Of a stretch of 6,082 bases of DNA, positions 1 through 5,360 are shown piece after piece. The notes beneath the pieces are model-generated. The model was not told the origin of the DNA, searched no databases, and worked only from the letters and a program-made list of their open reading frames with translations. The position numbers and the translations under genes are program-made. This DNA comes from Rickettsiales bacterium (GTDB taxonomy: Bacteria > Pseudomonadota > Alphaproteobacteria > Rickettsiales > UBA1997). The stretch covers positions 1 to 6,082 of the forward strand of contig CANGNU010000065.1 of assembly GCA_947455365.1 (NCBI GenBank), read 5' to 3'. The stretch's first letter is position 1, and the number at the start of each line of letters is the position of its first letter.

Positions 1-193
1 AGGCGGCAAAAGGGTAAACAGTTGATGAGCCAACAATGCTAATGTAATCGCGTGAGGAATTTTGGAAAGTTTGTGTTGTAGAATTGGAGGCAGAATTTTC
101 AGCAGCAAAAACCGTTTCACCCGCAAAAGCAAATGACGCGAAAAAAAACAGTGAAGAGGCAAGGAGGAAGCGAGATCGCAACATAACCGCCAT
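1..193 (-). CDS. pstS: Phosphate ABC transporter substrate-binding protein PstS, N-terminal part (cut by window start)
   Basis: PstS is the periplasmic protein that captures inorganic phosphate and delivers it to the PstC-PstA permease. Translating the minus strand from the ATG at 193-191 gives 64 residues with no stop before the window edge. Residues 1-24 form a classic signal peptide: basic residues R6 and R8, a hydrophobic core rich in F, L and A, and a probable signal peptidase I site after AFA (24). After a Ser/Thr/Asn-rich linker comes RDYISIVGSSTVYPFAA (residues 48-64). GSSTVYPF is the N-terminal phosphate-loop signature of PstS proteins in the PBP-like family. A second in-frame ATG at 184-182 (MLRSRF...) would give a shorter, equally good signal peptide, so the start is uncertain; neither has a convincing Shine-Dalgarno sequence. 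The gene is on the same strand as pstC and pstA but is separated from them by ispA on the other strand. The family call is firm; the rest of the gene lies outside the window. Confidence 0.88.
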   Translation of the reverse strand, partial: MAVMLRSRFLLASSLFFFASFAFAGETVFAAENSASNSTTQTFQNSSRDYISIVGSSTVYPFAA

Positions 194-221
194 AAAAATT
201 TTCTAAAAAATTAGCCCAAAA

Positions 222-274
222 TAAAGAACTGTAAACCCAAAAAAGAGTTTTGATTTAGAAAAATCAGTTCTTTA
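222..274 (-). promoter_or_regulatory. Stem-loop in the pstS leader followed by a U-run
   Basis: The perfect 10-bp inverted repeat TAAAGAACTG / CAGTTCTTTA occupies 265-274 and 222-231 as read on the minus strand, with 33 nt between. Downstream on that strand it runs into TTTTGGG, so it looks like a weak intrinsic terminator or attenuator about 29 nt before the pstS ATG. A nested alternative stem, GATTT (252-256) / AAATC (261-265), shares bases with it, so two mutually exclusive folds are possible. Function is inferred only from base pairing. Confidence 0.3.
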
Positions 275-377
275 CGCTAGGCTAGTTTTTTGAAAAAACC
301 AGTGAAGCCCAAGGAAAACCTTGGAGAAGCTAAAGAGCTGAGAAGCGGCATATCGCTTAAATAAATTAAGTGCGTGA

Positions 378-405
378 AATATATTTATTGGCAATAAAAA
401 GTCAA
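378..405 (-). promoter_or_regulatory. Probable sigma-70 promoter reading towards pstS
   Basis: On the minus strand, TTGACT (complement of 400-405, 5 of 6 matches to TTGACA) is followed after 16 bp by TATATT (complement of 378-383, 5 of 6 matches to TATAAT). Transcription would start near 370-372 and run left towards pstS through a hairpin-rich leader. This is the best consensus promoter in the window. Its -35 box overlaps one edge of the palindrome at 403-423. No Pho box with CTGTCAT half-sites at 11-bp spacing was found near it. Confidence 0.55.
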
Positions 406-423
406 GTTTTTAAATAAAACTTG
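403..423. promoter_or_regulatory. Palindrome between divergent -35 boxes, possible operator
   Basis: CAAGTTTT (403-410) and AAAACTTG (416-423) are perfect inverted 8-mers around a 5-bp centre. The site overlaps the -35 of the minus-strand promoter at one side and the proposed plus-strand -35 (421-426) at the other. Such placement is typical of a dimeric regulator site, but the arms are AT-rich and the regulator is unknown. A transcription terminator is less likely, because no gene ends here on either strand. Confidence 0.35.
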
Positions 424-449
424 CCGCATTAGTAACGACTAGGTAAAAG
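421..449 (+). promoter_or_regulatory. Possible ispA promoter
   Basis: TTGCCG (421-426) is followed after 17 bp by TAAAAG (444-449), placing a transcription start about 20-25 nt before the ispA ATG at 479. Both boxes are imperfect, so this is only a candidate. An alternative plus-strand pair is TTGATT (about 250-255) with TACGCT (about 273-278), which would give a leader of roughly 195 nt. Confidence 0.28.
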
Positions 450-478
450 AATTATTATCTAAATTTAATTAAGAAAAA

Positions 479-1366
479 ATGTTAACAAAATCTTTAGCAG
501 AATCACTTTTGGCTTGTGCAATTTTAACACAGAAACGCATGAGTGACCTGCTTCCCGAGGCTTTTTCTGAATCACGAATTGTTGAAGCAATGCGCTATAG
601 CGCGCTTTCTGATGGCAAAAGAATTCGTCCATTTTTATTGATGGTTTGCGCCGAAATTTTTGGCACTTCAGCCATTTCCGTTCTAAACGCCGCCGCCGCT
701 CTAGAATTTATCCACGCCTATTCTTTAATTCACGATGACTTGCCCGCAATGGATAATGATGATTTTCGTCGCGGCAAACCAACTTGCCACAAACAATTTG
801 ATGAGGCCACGGCAATATTGGCGGGAGACGGCTTACTCACTTACGCATTTGAAATTTTATCCGATTCCAAAACTCACAAAGACCCAATCGTGCGCTGCGA
901 ATTAATCAAAATTCTTGCACGCTCTGCAGGCTTTAACGGCATGATTGGCGGGCAGATGATGGATTTAGAAAATTCAGACAATAAAATTTCCAAAGAAAAA
1001 ATGGCTAATTTGCACAGGCTAAAAACGGGAGAATTATTTATGGCATCGTGCGAAATGGGCGCCGTTCTAGGACATGCGACACTTGATGAGAGAAAATCTT
1101 TGCGCTATTACGCTCACGATATTGGCTTGGCTTTTCAAATTCGCGATGACATTTTAGACCATAAAGGCGCGCAATCTGGCAAGGTTGAAATTGACGAGAC
1201 CGAGCAAAAAGATAATGCCAGCATTGTTGAAATTGTTGGGCTAGAACAAGCGCGGCAGCAGTTGATTTTATTGAAAGATCAGGCAATTGATCACTTAAAA
1301 GTTTTTGGTGACAAAGCGAAAATTTTGCGTGAATTGGCAGAATTTGTGGTAACGCGCGAGAAATAA
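479..1366 (+). CDS. ispA: Polyprenyl diphosphate synthase, probable (2E,6E)-farnesyl diphosphate synthase
   Basis: This cytosolic prenyltransferase would condense isopentenyl diphosphate with dimethylallyl and geranyl diphosphate to make farnesyl (or geranylgeranyl) diphosphate, the precursor for undecaprenyl carriers, quinone tails and haem O. The 295-residue length is normal for IspA. Visible motifs: DGKRIRP (45-51), which binds diphosphate; the first Asp-rich motif HDDLPAMDNDDFRRGKPT (85-102), with the two-residue insertion typical of bacterial enzymes; GGQMMD (157-162); KTGELF (182-187); and the second Asp-rich motif FQIRDDILD (219-227). Both Mg-binding motifs are intact, so the enzyme should be active. 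The segment after the second motif reads DNASIVEIVGLEQAR, where relatives usually have a K-x-T-Y-type sequence before LGLE. The ATG at 479 has only a weak AAGAA-type ribosome site. Chain length cannot be settled from sequence alone. The gene lies on the opposite strand between pstS and pstCA, without the usual xseB or dxs neighbours visible. Confidence 0.93.
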   Translation: MLTKSLAESLLACAILTQKRMSDLLPEAFSESRIVEAMRYSALSDGKRIRPFLLMVCAEIFGTSAISVLNAAAALEFIHAYSLIHDDLPAMDNDDFRRGKPTCHKQFDEATAILAGDGLLTYAFEILSDSKTHKDPIVRCELIKILARSAGFNGMIGGQMMDLENSDNKISKEKMANLHRLKTGELFMASCEMGAVLGHATLDERKSLRYYAHDIGLAFQIRDDILDHKGAQSGKVEIDETEQKDNASIVEIVGLEQARQQLILLKDQAIDHLKVFGDKAKILRELAEFVVTREK

Positions 1367-1369
1367 ATT

Positions 1370-1460
1370 CTGTCATTCCTGCGAATCATGTCACACCCGC
1401 TCTGTCATTCTCGCGCAAGCGGGAATCTTGCTACATGCAAGAAACCGGCCTACACAGGAA
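1370..1460. repeat. Degenerate GTCATTC-type palindromic repeat between convergent genes
   Basis: CTGTCATTC occurs twice (1370-1378 and 1402-1410). The second copy leads into an 8-bp hairpin, ATTCTCGC / GCGGGAAT (1407-1414/1419-1426, one G-T pair, GCAA loop), immediately followed by CTTGC / GCAAG (1427-1431/1437-1441). TTCCTG (1376-1381) and CAGGAA (1455-1460) can close the whole region. The wording GTCATTC-CGCG-AAGCGGGAAT matches the common dispersed palindromic repeats of many bacterial genomes, and similar sequences are abundant in Rickettsiales. It sits between the ispA stop and the stop of the small minus-strand gene, where it may also terminate transcription. Confidence 0.6.
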
Positions 1461-1472
1461 AAACTTTAATAA

Positions 1473-1760
1473 CTACTTACCCTCTTCTGGTCCGTCAAAT
1501 TTTTCACCAGTAATTTTTTCCATTTCAGCGCGATGTCTTTTGCGCTCAGCTTTTACCGCTTCTTTTTTTTCTGGCGATAAAGCTTCAAATTTTTTTCTTC
1601 TTTCTTCCATTTTTTCTCTTTGCTCTGGAGCCATATTTTTCATGCGCTCTTCGCGTTTTTCTTCATGATTATTTTTACCAACCGCAGAAGTATTTTGTTG
1701 AGCATAGGCAGCTGTAGAGCAAACAGCCATTACAACAAGAGAGCTAAGAATTTTTTTCAT
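1473..1760 (-). CDS. Small secreted charged helical protein, unknown function
   Basis: This 95-residue protein begins with a clear signal peptide: M-K-K, then a hydrophobic stretch, with probable cleavage after AYA (18-20). There is no lipobox at C15. The mature part is dominated by Lys, Arg and Glu and should be almost entirely alpha-helical. Two related segments, MAPEQREKMEER (43-54) and LSPEKKEAVKAER (61-73), are spaced 18 residues apart. Each resembles the L-[ST]-P-E-[QK] helix starts of small periplasmic proteins such as the Spy/CpxP group, but it is shorter than those proteins and has no second full LTxxQ domain, so a Spy name is not justified. The gene follows pstA on the same strand with an 84-bp gap and could be its operon tail. 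No Shine-Dalgarno sequence precedes the ATG. A periplasmic stress or chaperone role is only a guess. Confidence 0.72.
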   Translation of the reverse strand: MKKILSSLVVMAVCSTAAYAQQNTSAVGKNNHEEKREERMKNMAPEQREKMEERRKKFEALSPEKKEAVKAERKRHRAEMEKITGEKFDGPEEGK

Positions 1761-1844
1761 AAGTTTTTTAAAATTAGTTAGAGTTTACAAACCAGTTAAA
1801 GCAAGAAAAATTTAGTTTTTTAAACTTAAAAGAAGATTAAGAAA

Positions 1845-3116
1845 TTACCACTTTCTTTCAAATTTTTTGCGCAAAATAATTGCCACTAAATTGAACAAAA
1901 CTAAGAAGCCAAGCAGCACCATTATTGCCGCCGCAGTCTTTTCGGCAAAACCAATTTCTGGGCTATCTGACCATAAATAAATTTGCACGGGCAGCACAGT
2001 TGTAGGCTCGAAGAAATTTTGCGGCACATCGGCAATGAAGGCAACCATGCCAATCATCAATAGTGGCGCGGTTTCGCCAAGGGCGCGCGACATTGCCAAA
2101 ATTGTTCCTGTCATAATTCCCGGAATTGAAAGCGGCAAAAGATGATGGATTACCACCTGCATTTTAGAGGCCCCAAGTGCCATTGCCGCATCGCGAATTG
2201 ATTGCGGAATTGAACGAATTGTGTTGCGCGTGGCAATAATTATTACGGGAAGCACTAGCATAAAAAGTGTCATGCCACCTACAAGCGACGAGGATCGCGG
2301 CAGATGAAAAAATTGCAGATAAATTGTTAGCCCCAACAAACCATAAATAATTGATGGGATGGCTGCAAGGTTGTTAATGCTAATTTCAATAAGATCGGTA
2401 ACACGATTTTTCTTGGCAAATTCTTCCAAATAAAATGCGCAAGAAATTCCAATTGGACAGGCAAAAATTAAGAAAATTGCAATGGTAAGAAGTGAACCGG
2501 TTAAACTGGCGGCAATGCCTGCTGCTTCTGGCTCGCGAGAATCAGCGCTATTTAAAAATTGCCAATTAAAAATGGTTTTTATTTCGCCAGATTTTTTTAA
2601 ATTTTCGAGCAAAGAAATTTCTTCTTCGTTAAACGGTTCGGCAATTTTATATTTAAAATAAACATCAACTTTTGATGAAACTCCTAACCACACATTTGCC
2701 ACCGACCCAATCATATTATGGTTTTGCGAGACTTTTTCTTTGAGAGAAAAATCGGCAATTTCGCTAATCATGCGATATAATCCGTTAATTTGCGCAATAG
2801 AATTTGCTTCAGGAAATTTTTCACGCAAGGCTTGTTTTATTAAGCGATGATAGCCAATTTGATCAAGTAGCTCTTGGCTTGAAAGCTGATCATAATCTTT
2901 TGATAAATCGGAATTTTGTATAATTGATTCTTTGCTAAAATCAATTTTCAAAGCAATTTCATGATTGAAAAAAGCTTTATAACCTTTGTAACAAATTAGC
3001 GTAAAAAACAATAATAGAAATGCCATTGCAAAGCCAATTGACGCAGCTCCAAGCCATTTGAATAAAGCTTCTTTGCGATAGCGTTTTTTTAAACTTTTTT
3101 GAATTAAATTTTGCAT
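1845..3116 (-). CDS. pstA: Phosphate ABC transporter permease PstA
   Basis: PstA is one of the two inner-membrane subunits forming the phosphate channel of the PstSCAB importer. The 423-residue protein has a basic N-terminus, a first membrane helix at about 24-42, then a large hydrophilic periplasmic segment (about 45-195). This corresponds to the DUF3333 extension found in alphaproteobacterial PstA and absent from the roughly 300-residue E. coli protein. The transporter core follows from about 200. The cytoplasmic EAA loop that docks on the ATPase PstB is RDAAMALGASKMQVV...LPLSIPG (308-333), followed by AMSRALGETAPLL (341-353), characteristic of PstA. The C-terminus is basic (RKKFERKW). The gene begins 40 bp after the pstC stop and is surely cotranscribed with it. 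The only Shine-Dalgarno-like AAGGAGA lies about 33 nt before the ATG, beyond an 18-bp palindrome, and no ATG, GTG or TTG lies in frame between. pstB does not follow. Confidence 0.96.
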   Translation of the reverse strand: MQNLIQKSLKKRYRKEALFKWLGAASIGFAMAFLLLFFTLICYKGYKAFFNHEIALKIDFSKESIIQNSDLSKDYDQLSSQELLDQIGYHRLIKQALREKFPEANSIAQINGLYRMISEIADFSLKEKVSQNHNMIGSVANVWLGVSSKVDVYFKYKIAEPFNEEEISLLENLKKSGEIKTIFNWQFLNSADSREPEAAGIAASLTGSLLTIAIFLIFACPIGISCAFYLEEFAKKNRVTDLIEISINNLAAIPSIIYGLLGLTIYLQFFHLPRSSSLVGGMTLFMLVLPVIIIATRNTIRSIPQSIRDAAMALGASKMQVVIHHLLPLSIPGIMTGTILAMSRALGETAPLLMIGMVAFIADVPQNFFEPTTVLPVQIYLWSDSPEIGFAEKTAAAIMVLLGFLVLFNLVAIILRKKFERKW

Positions 3117-3131
3117 AATTTTTATAAAATC

Positions 3132-3149
3132 TGATTAGAATATTCTAAT
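3132..3149. promoter_or_regulatory. 18-bp perfect palindrome in the pstC-pstA gap
   Basis: GATTAGAATATTCTAATC is perfectly self-complementary and occupies nearly half of the 40-bp gap between pstC and pstA. In mRNA it can form a 6-bp stem (GATTAG/CTAATC) with an AATATT loop. It lies between the AAGGAGA sequence (complement of about 3149-3155) and the pstA ATG. It could be a regulator site, an mRNA processing hairpin, or a fold that brings the ribosome site closer to the start. Confidence 0.45.
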
Positions 3150-3156
3150 CTCCTTC

Positions 3157-4335
3157 TTATTTCGAATATCGTTTCATCACCGCCAAAGCAATTATATTAA
3201 AAACAAAAGTAATGATAAATAACACCAGCGCCAAAGCAAATGCAGCAAGGGTTTTTGGGCTATTAAATTCTTGATCGCCAACTAGCAAAGTAACAATTTG
3301 CGCGGTGGCTGTAGTGACCGAATCGAGTGGATTGAAAGATAAATTTGCTACCAAACCTGCGGCCATAGTCACAATCATGGTTTCGCCAATTGCGCGCGAG
3401 ACTGCAAGAATTACCGCGCCTACAATGCTAGGCATTGCCGCACCAAGTACAACTTTACGAATCATCTCTGACTTAGTGCTGCCTAGTGCCAAGGCACCAT
3501 CTTTTAAATATTGCGGCACGCTATTTAATGCGTCATCAGTTAGTGAAAGCACGAAGGGAATAATCATAATGCCCATGACAAAACCCGCGGCCAGAGCGCT
3601 TTCAGAGGCAATATCCATTCCCACTAAAGCAAAACTATTTTTGAAAAATGGTGCAACGGCAATGACCGCAAAATAGCCGTAGACAACGGTTGGCACGCCT
3701 GCAAGAATTTCTAGCAATGGCTTTAAATAATCGCGAACTTTTGGTTTGGCGTAAAAAATTAAATAAATTGCGCCCATAATTCCAATGGGAACGGCAACTG
3801 AAATTGCAATTAGCGTGATGAGTAAAGTGCCAAGCAAAACTGGCACCATGCCAAATGAGCTTTGACTTACTGACTGTTCAGCATGAATGGCCATTTGCGG
3901 ATTCCACTTTAAACCGAAGAGAAAATCTGCAACATTGACTTGTTCAAAAAATCTTAGTGCTTCGAATAAAATTGAAACAGTGATGGCGATGGTGATTAAA
4001 ATTCCAATGCCGGCGGTGATAGCCATGACAAGGCTTCCGGCGTTTTCAATATGAGCTTTGGCATTGAAACCTTTTTGGTAAAAATGTTTTATGGCGAAGA
4101 AAGTTGTGGCTAAAAATGCTGTGAGAAGAAAATATTTTACTACCTCGGTGAAGCTTGATAATATTATGATGGTGGCGAAAATTATTGCCCATAGTGAGAA
4201 ACAATAGACATAATGAATTGATAAAGAACTGAAGCGCAGGGCTTTATCTTGTAGGGCGCGTAGGCCTTTGATTTTTTTATTTAGCTTGATTGACAGGGCA
4301 ATTGTTAAAATTAGCGCTGTAATAATTAGAAGCAT
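3157..4335 (-). CDS. pstC: Phosphate ABC transporter permease PstC
   Basis: PstC pairs with PstA to form the phosphate channel in the inner membrane. This 392-residue protein has an extra N-terminal membrane region, with helices at about 1-16, 44-61 and 66-84. That region corresponds to the DUF3708-type extension of alphaproteobacterial PstC; the whole protein is shorter than the 450-490 residues common in that group. The permease core starts at about 104. The PstB-docking EAA loop is LKDGALALGSTKSEMI...MPSIVG (278-306), followed by AVSRAIGETMIVTMAAG (311-327) and QIVTLLVGDQEFNSPKTLAAFALAL (346-370), closely matching the conserved PstC C-terminus. The start at 4335 gives a hydrophobic N-terminus like that of relatives. 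The leader (CCCAACATTCCCAAA) lacks a Shine-Dalgarno sequence, and 14 bp before the ATG the sequence enters the left arm of a 202-bp inverted repeat. It is the first gene of a pstC-pstA unit. Confidence 0.96.
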   Translation of the reverse strand: MLLIITALILTIALSIKLNKKIKGLRALQDKALRFSSLSIHYVYCFSLWAIIFATIIILSSFTEVVKYFLLTAFLATTFFAIKHFYQKGFNAKAHIENAGSLVMAITAGIGILITIAITVSILFEALRFFEQVNVADFLFGLKWNPQMAIHAEQSVSQSSFGMVPVLLGTLLITLIAISVAVPIGIMGAIYLIFYAKPKVRDYLKPLLEILAGVPTVVYGYFAVIAVAPFFKNSFALVGMDIASESALAAGFVMGIMIIPFVLSLTDDALNSVPQYLKDGALALGSTKSEMIRKVVLGAAMPSIVGAVILAVSRAIGETMIVTMAAGLVANLSFNPLDSVTTATAQIVTLLVGDQEFNSPKTLAAFALALVLFIITFVFNIIALAVMKRYSK

Positions 4336-4387
4336 TTTGGGAATGTTGGGTTAAAATAAGCGAGTTAGAATTATCGGGTGAAATAAA

Positions 4388-4393
4388 ATTATA
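4388..4393 (-). promoter_or_regulatory. Consensus TATAAT -10 box facing pstC (left arm)
   Basis: The complement of 4388-4393 is TATAAT, an exact -10 consensus. It lies about 53 nt before the pstC ATG within the left arm of the inverted repeat. No convincing -35 lies 16-18 bp upstream, where the sequence is G-rich (CGGGGGCC). Activity is therefore uncertain; an activator could substitute for the -35. Confidence 0.35.
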
Positions 4394-4507
4394 AGAAATA
4401 AAGTTGATGGCCCCCGCTCCTCAGACAGCTGAGCCCATCGAGATTTTATGCAAGCGTAGCTTGCGATGGTCTCAGAACTCGGCTCGGGGGCCATCAACTT
4501 TATTTCT

Positions 4508-4513
4508 TATAAT
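4508..4513 (+). promoter_or_regulatory. Consensus TATAAT -10 box facing rsmE (right arm)
   Basis: TATAAT at 4508-4513 is the mirror copy of the box in the left arm and lies 60 nt before the rsmE ATG. As in the other arm, the -35 position is G-rich and not consensus. If active, both divergent genes are driven by identical duplicated promoters. Confidence 0.35.
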
Positions 4514-4573
4514 TTTATTTCACCCGATAATTCTAACTCGCTTATTTTAACAAATTATAATTTTAAAGCAACT

Positions 4574-5356
4574 ATGAGAAAAATTCGTCTTTTTATTGCC
4601 AAAACTGCCTTGGCTGTAGGTTCAAGCATTATAGTTGCTGATGGCGATTTTGAATATCTTACTAAGGTGATGCGCCAGAAGGCTGGTGATTCTATTGAGA
4701 TATTTAATGGTAAGGATGGTGATTTTTTAGCGGAAATTTCTGCGGTGGCGAAGAAAAATCTTTCGTTGCTGGTTGTGAAAAAGCTGCGCGACTTAGAAAG
4801 TCAAGGCTGCGTTACGCTGGCTTTTGCGCCAGTAAAAAATGTGCGAATTGATTTTGTTGCCGCCAAAGCTACAGAGATGGGCGTTGCAAGCTTTGCGCCA
4901 ATTATTACGCAGCATACCATTGTTGATAAAATTAATGAAGAACGCTTTCGTGCCAATGTTAAAGAGGCTTGCGAGCAATGTGAGCGCAATGACTTTCCGC
5001 AAATTGCAACGATAAAAAAATTGGAGAAGTTTCTTGCAGAAAATGCGCAAAATTTTGACGAACAAAACACAAATAAAAATGCGCGAGAAAAAATTCTAAT
5101 TCTCTGCGACGAGACCCATCAAGGGCGCAAAGCCTCTGAACTTTTGCCAGAAATTTTTGCGAAGAAGTTTTTAAGCGCAACTTTTCCTGAAGTTGTAATT
5201 TTAATCGGGCCAGAAGGTGGATTTTCTAAGGAAGAATTCGCTAAAATGCGCACCATAAAAAACTTATATTCAATGAGCCTAGGCAAAAGAATTCTTCGCG
5301 CCGACACCGCCATTATTGCGGCTCTAGCCCTAGTAAACGAATTTCTCCCGCAATAA
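4574..5356 (+). CDS. rsmE: 16S rRNA (uracil(1498)-N(3))-methyltransferase RsmE
   Basis: RsmE methylates N3 of U1498 in 16S rRNA of the small ribosomal subunit, using S-adenosylmethionine. The 260-residue protein has the N-terminal PUA-like RNA-binding domain (about 1-72, starting RKIRLFIAK; family members usually begin R-x-x-R-F-F) and a C-terminal SPOUT knot methyltransferase domain. Conserved motifs: KATEMGV (98-104), EQCERNDFPQI (134-144), LIGPEGGFSKEEF (210-222) and SLGKRILRADTAIIAALALV (235-254). The last two form the trefoil-knot SAM site; the usual LR-[TS]-E-TA is LRADTA here, a conservative change. The reading frame stays open upstream to an ATG at 4466, but those 36 extra codons lie mostly in the inverted repeat and do not resemble the family, so the ATG at 4574 is chosen. 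No clear Shine-Dalgarno precedes it. The gene stands alone on its strand and is bracketed by two long inverted repeats. Confidence 0.95.
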   Translation: MRKIRLFIAKTALAVGSSIIVADGDFEYLTKVMRQKAGDSIEIFNGKDGDFLAEISAVAKKNLSLLVVKKLRDLESQGCVTLAFAPVKNVRIDFVAAKATEMGVASFAPIITQHTIVDKINEERFRANVKEACEQCERNDFPQIATIKKLEKFLAENAQNFDEQNTNKNAREKILILCDETHQGRKASELLPEIFAKKFLSATFPEVVILIGPEGGFSKEEFAKMRTIKNLYSMSLGKRILRADTAIIAALALVNEFLPQ

Positions 5357-5360
5357 ATTT

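Larger units (their letters stand above)
194..478. other. Divergent pstS-ispA intergenic control region
   Basis: This 285-bp gap separates divergent pstS and ispA. No open reading frame worth calling was seen. It contains several short inverted repeats: 222-231/265-274, 285-291/293-299, 309-314/319-324, 328-331/336-339, 343-347/354-358, 356-360/366-370 and 403-410/416-423. It also has a good minus-strand promoter and a weaker plus-strand promoter. The minus-strand transcript predicted from this promoter would have a leader of about 180 nt before pstS, or could be a separate small RNA. No tRNA, SRP RNA, tmRNA or RNase P signature was recognised. Confidence 0.6.
4350..4551. repeat. 202-bp inverted repeat (67-bp perfect arms) between divergent pstC and rsmE
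   Basis: Position i pairs with 8901-i. The arms 4350-4416 and 4485-4551 are exact reverse complements over 67 bp. The 68-bp centre (4417-4484) is itself imperfectly self-complementary: 4429-4439 pairs with 4465-4475 with one C/T mismatch, and inside it GCAAGC / GCTTGC (4450-4455/4459-4464) forms a hairpin with a GTA loop. An alternative pairing is GAGCC (4431-4435) with GGCTC (4481-4485). The arms end 14 bp before the pstC ATG and 22 bp before the rsmE ATG, so both genes share the same 67 bp of upstream sequence. No target-site duplication or transposase is visible. The two arms must have arisen or been homogenised recently. Confidence 0.95.

Noticed and set aside
300..360. TPP riboswitch, suggested by CTGAGA at 338-343
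   Set aside because: The second conserved element (ACC...GAACCTGAT...) is missing and neither flanking gene is in thiamine metabolism.
1038..1376. Minus-strand open frame of 112 codons inside ispA
   Set aside because: It lies almost wholly within the strongly supported ispA frame and its product has no recognisable domain or plausible composition.
1370..1410. Pho box made of CTGTCAT half-sites
   Set aside because: The CTGTCAT copies are 32 bp apart rather than 11, lie between two converging gene ends and far from pstS, and fit the GTCATTC palindromic repeat better.
1435..1668. Plus-strand open frame of 77 codons, rich in Ser and Phe
   Set aside because: It is the antisense of the Glu/Lys-rich secreted protein, which explains the Ser/Phe bias; the minus-strand reading has a signal peptide.
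1790..1844. Terminator after pstA (AAGTTT / AAACTT-like pairing near 1815-1830)
   Set aside because: The possible stem is only A-T pairs with a bulge, not distinguishable from background in this AT-rich gap.
4410..4493. Cloverleaf-like tRNA: 7-bp GCCCCCG/CGGGGGC stem followed by CA, with a GCTC/GAGC arm
   Set aside because: There is no TTC T-loop, no recognisable D-loop or anticodon arm, and the stem is just the inner end of the 67-bp repeat arm.
4466..4573. N-terminal extension of rsmE by 36 codons from an upstream ATG
   Set aside because: The extra residues lie mostly in the inverted repeat, have no RsmE similarity, and the family N-terminus (R-x-x-R-L-F) starts just after the ATG at 4574.
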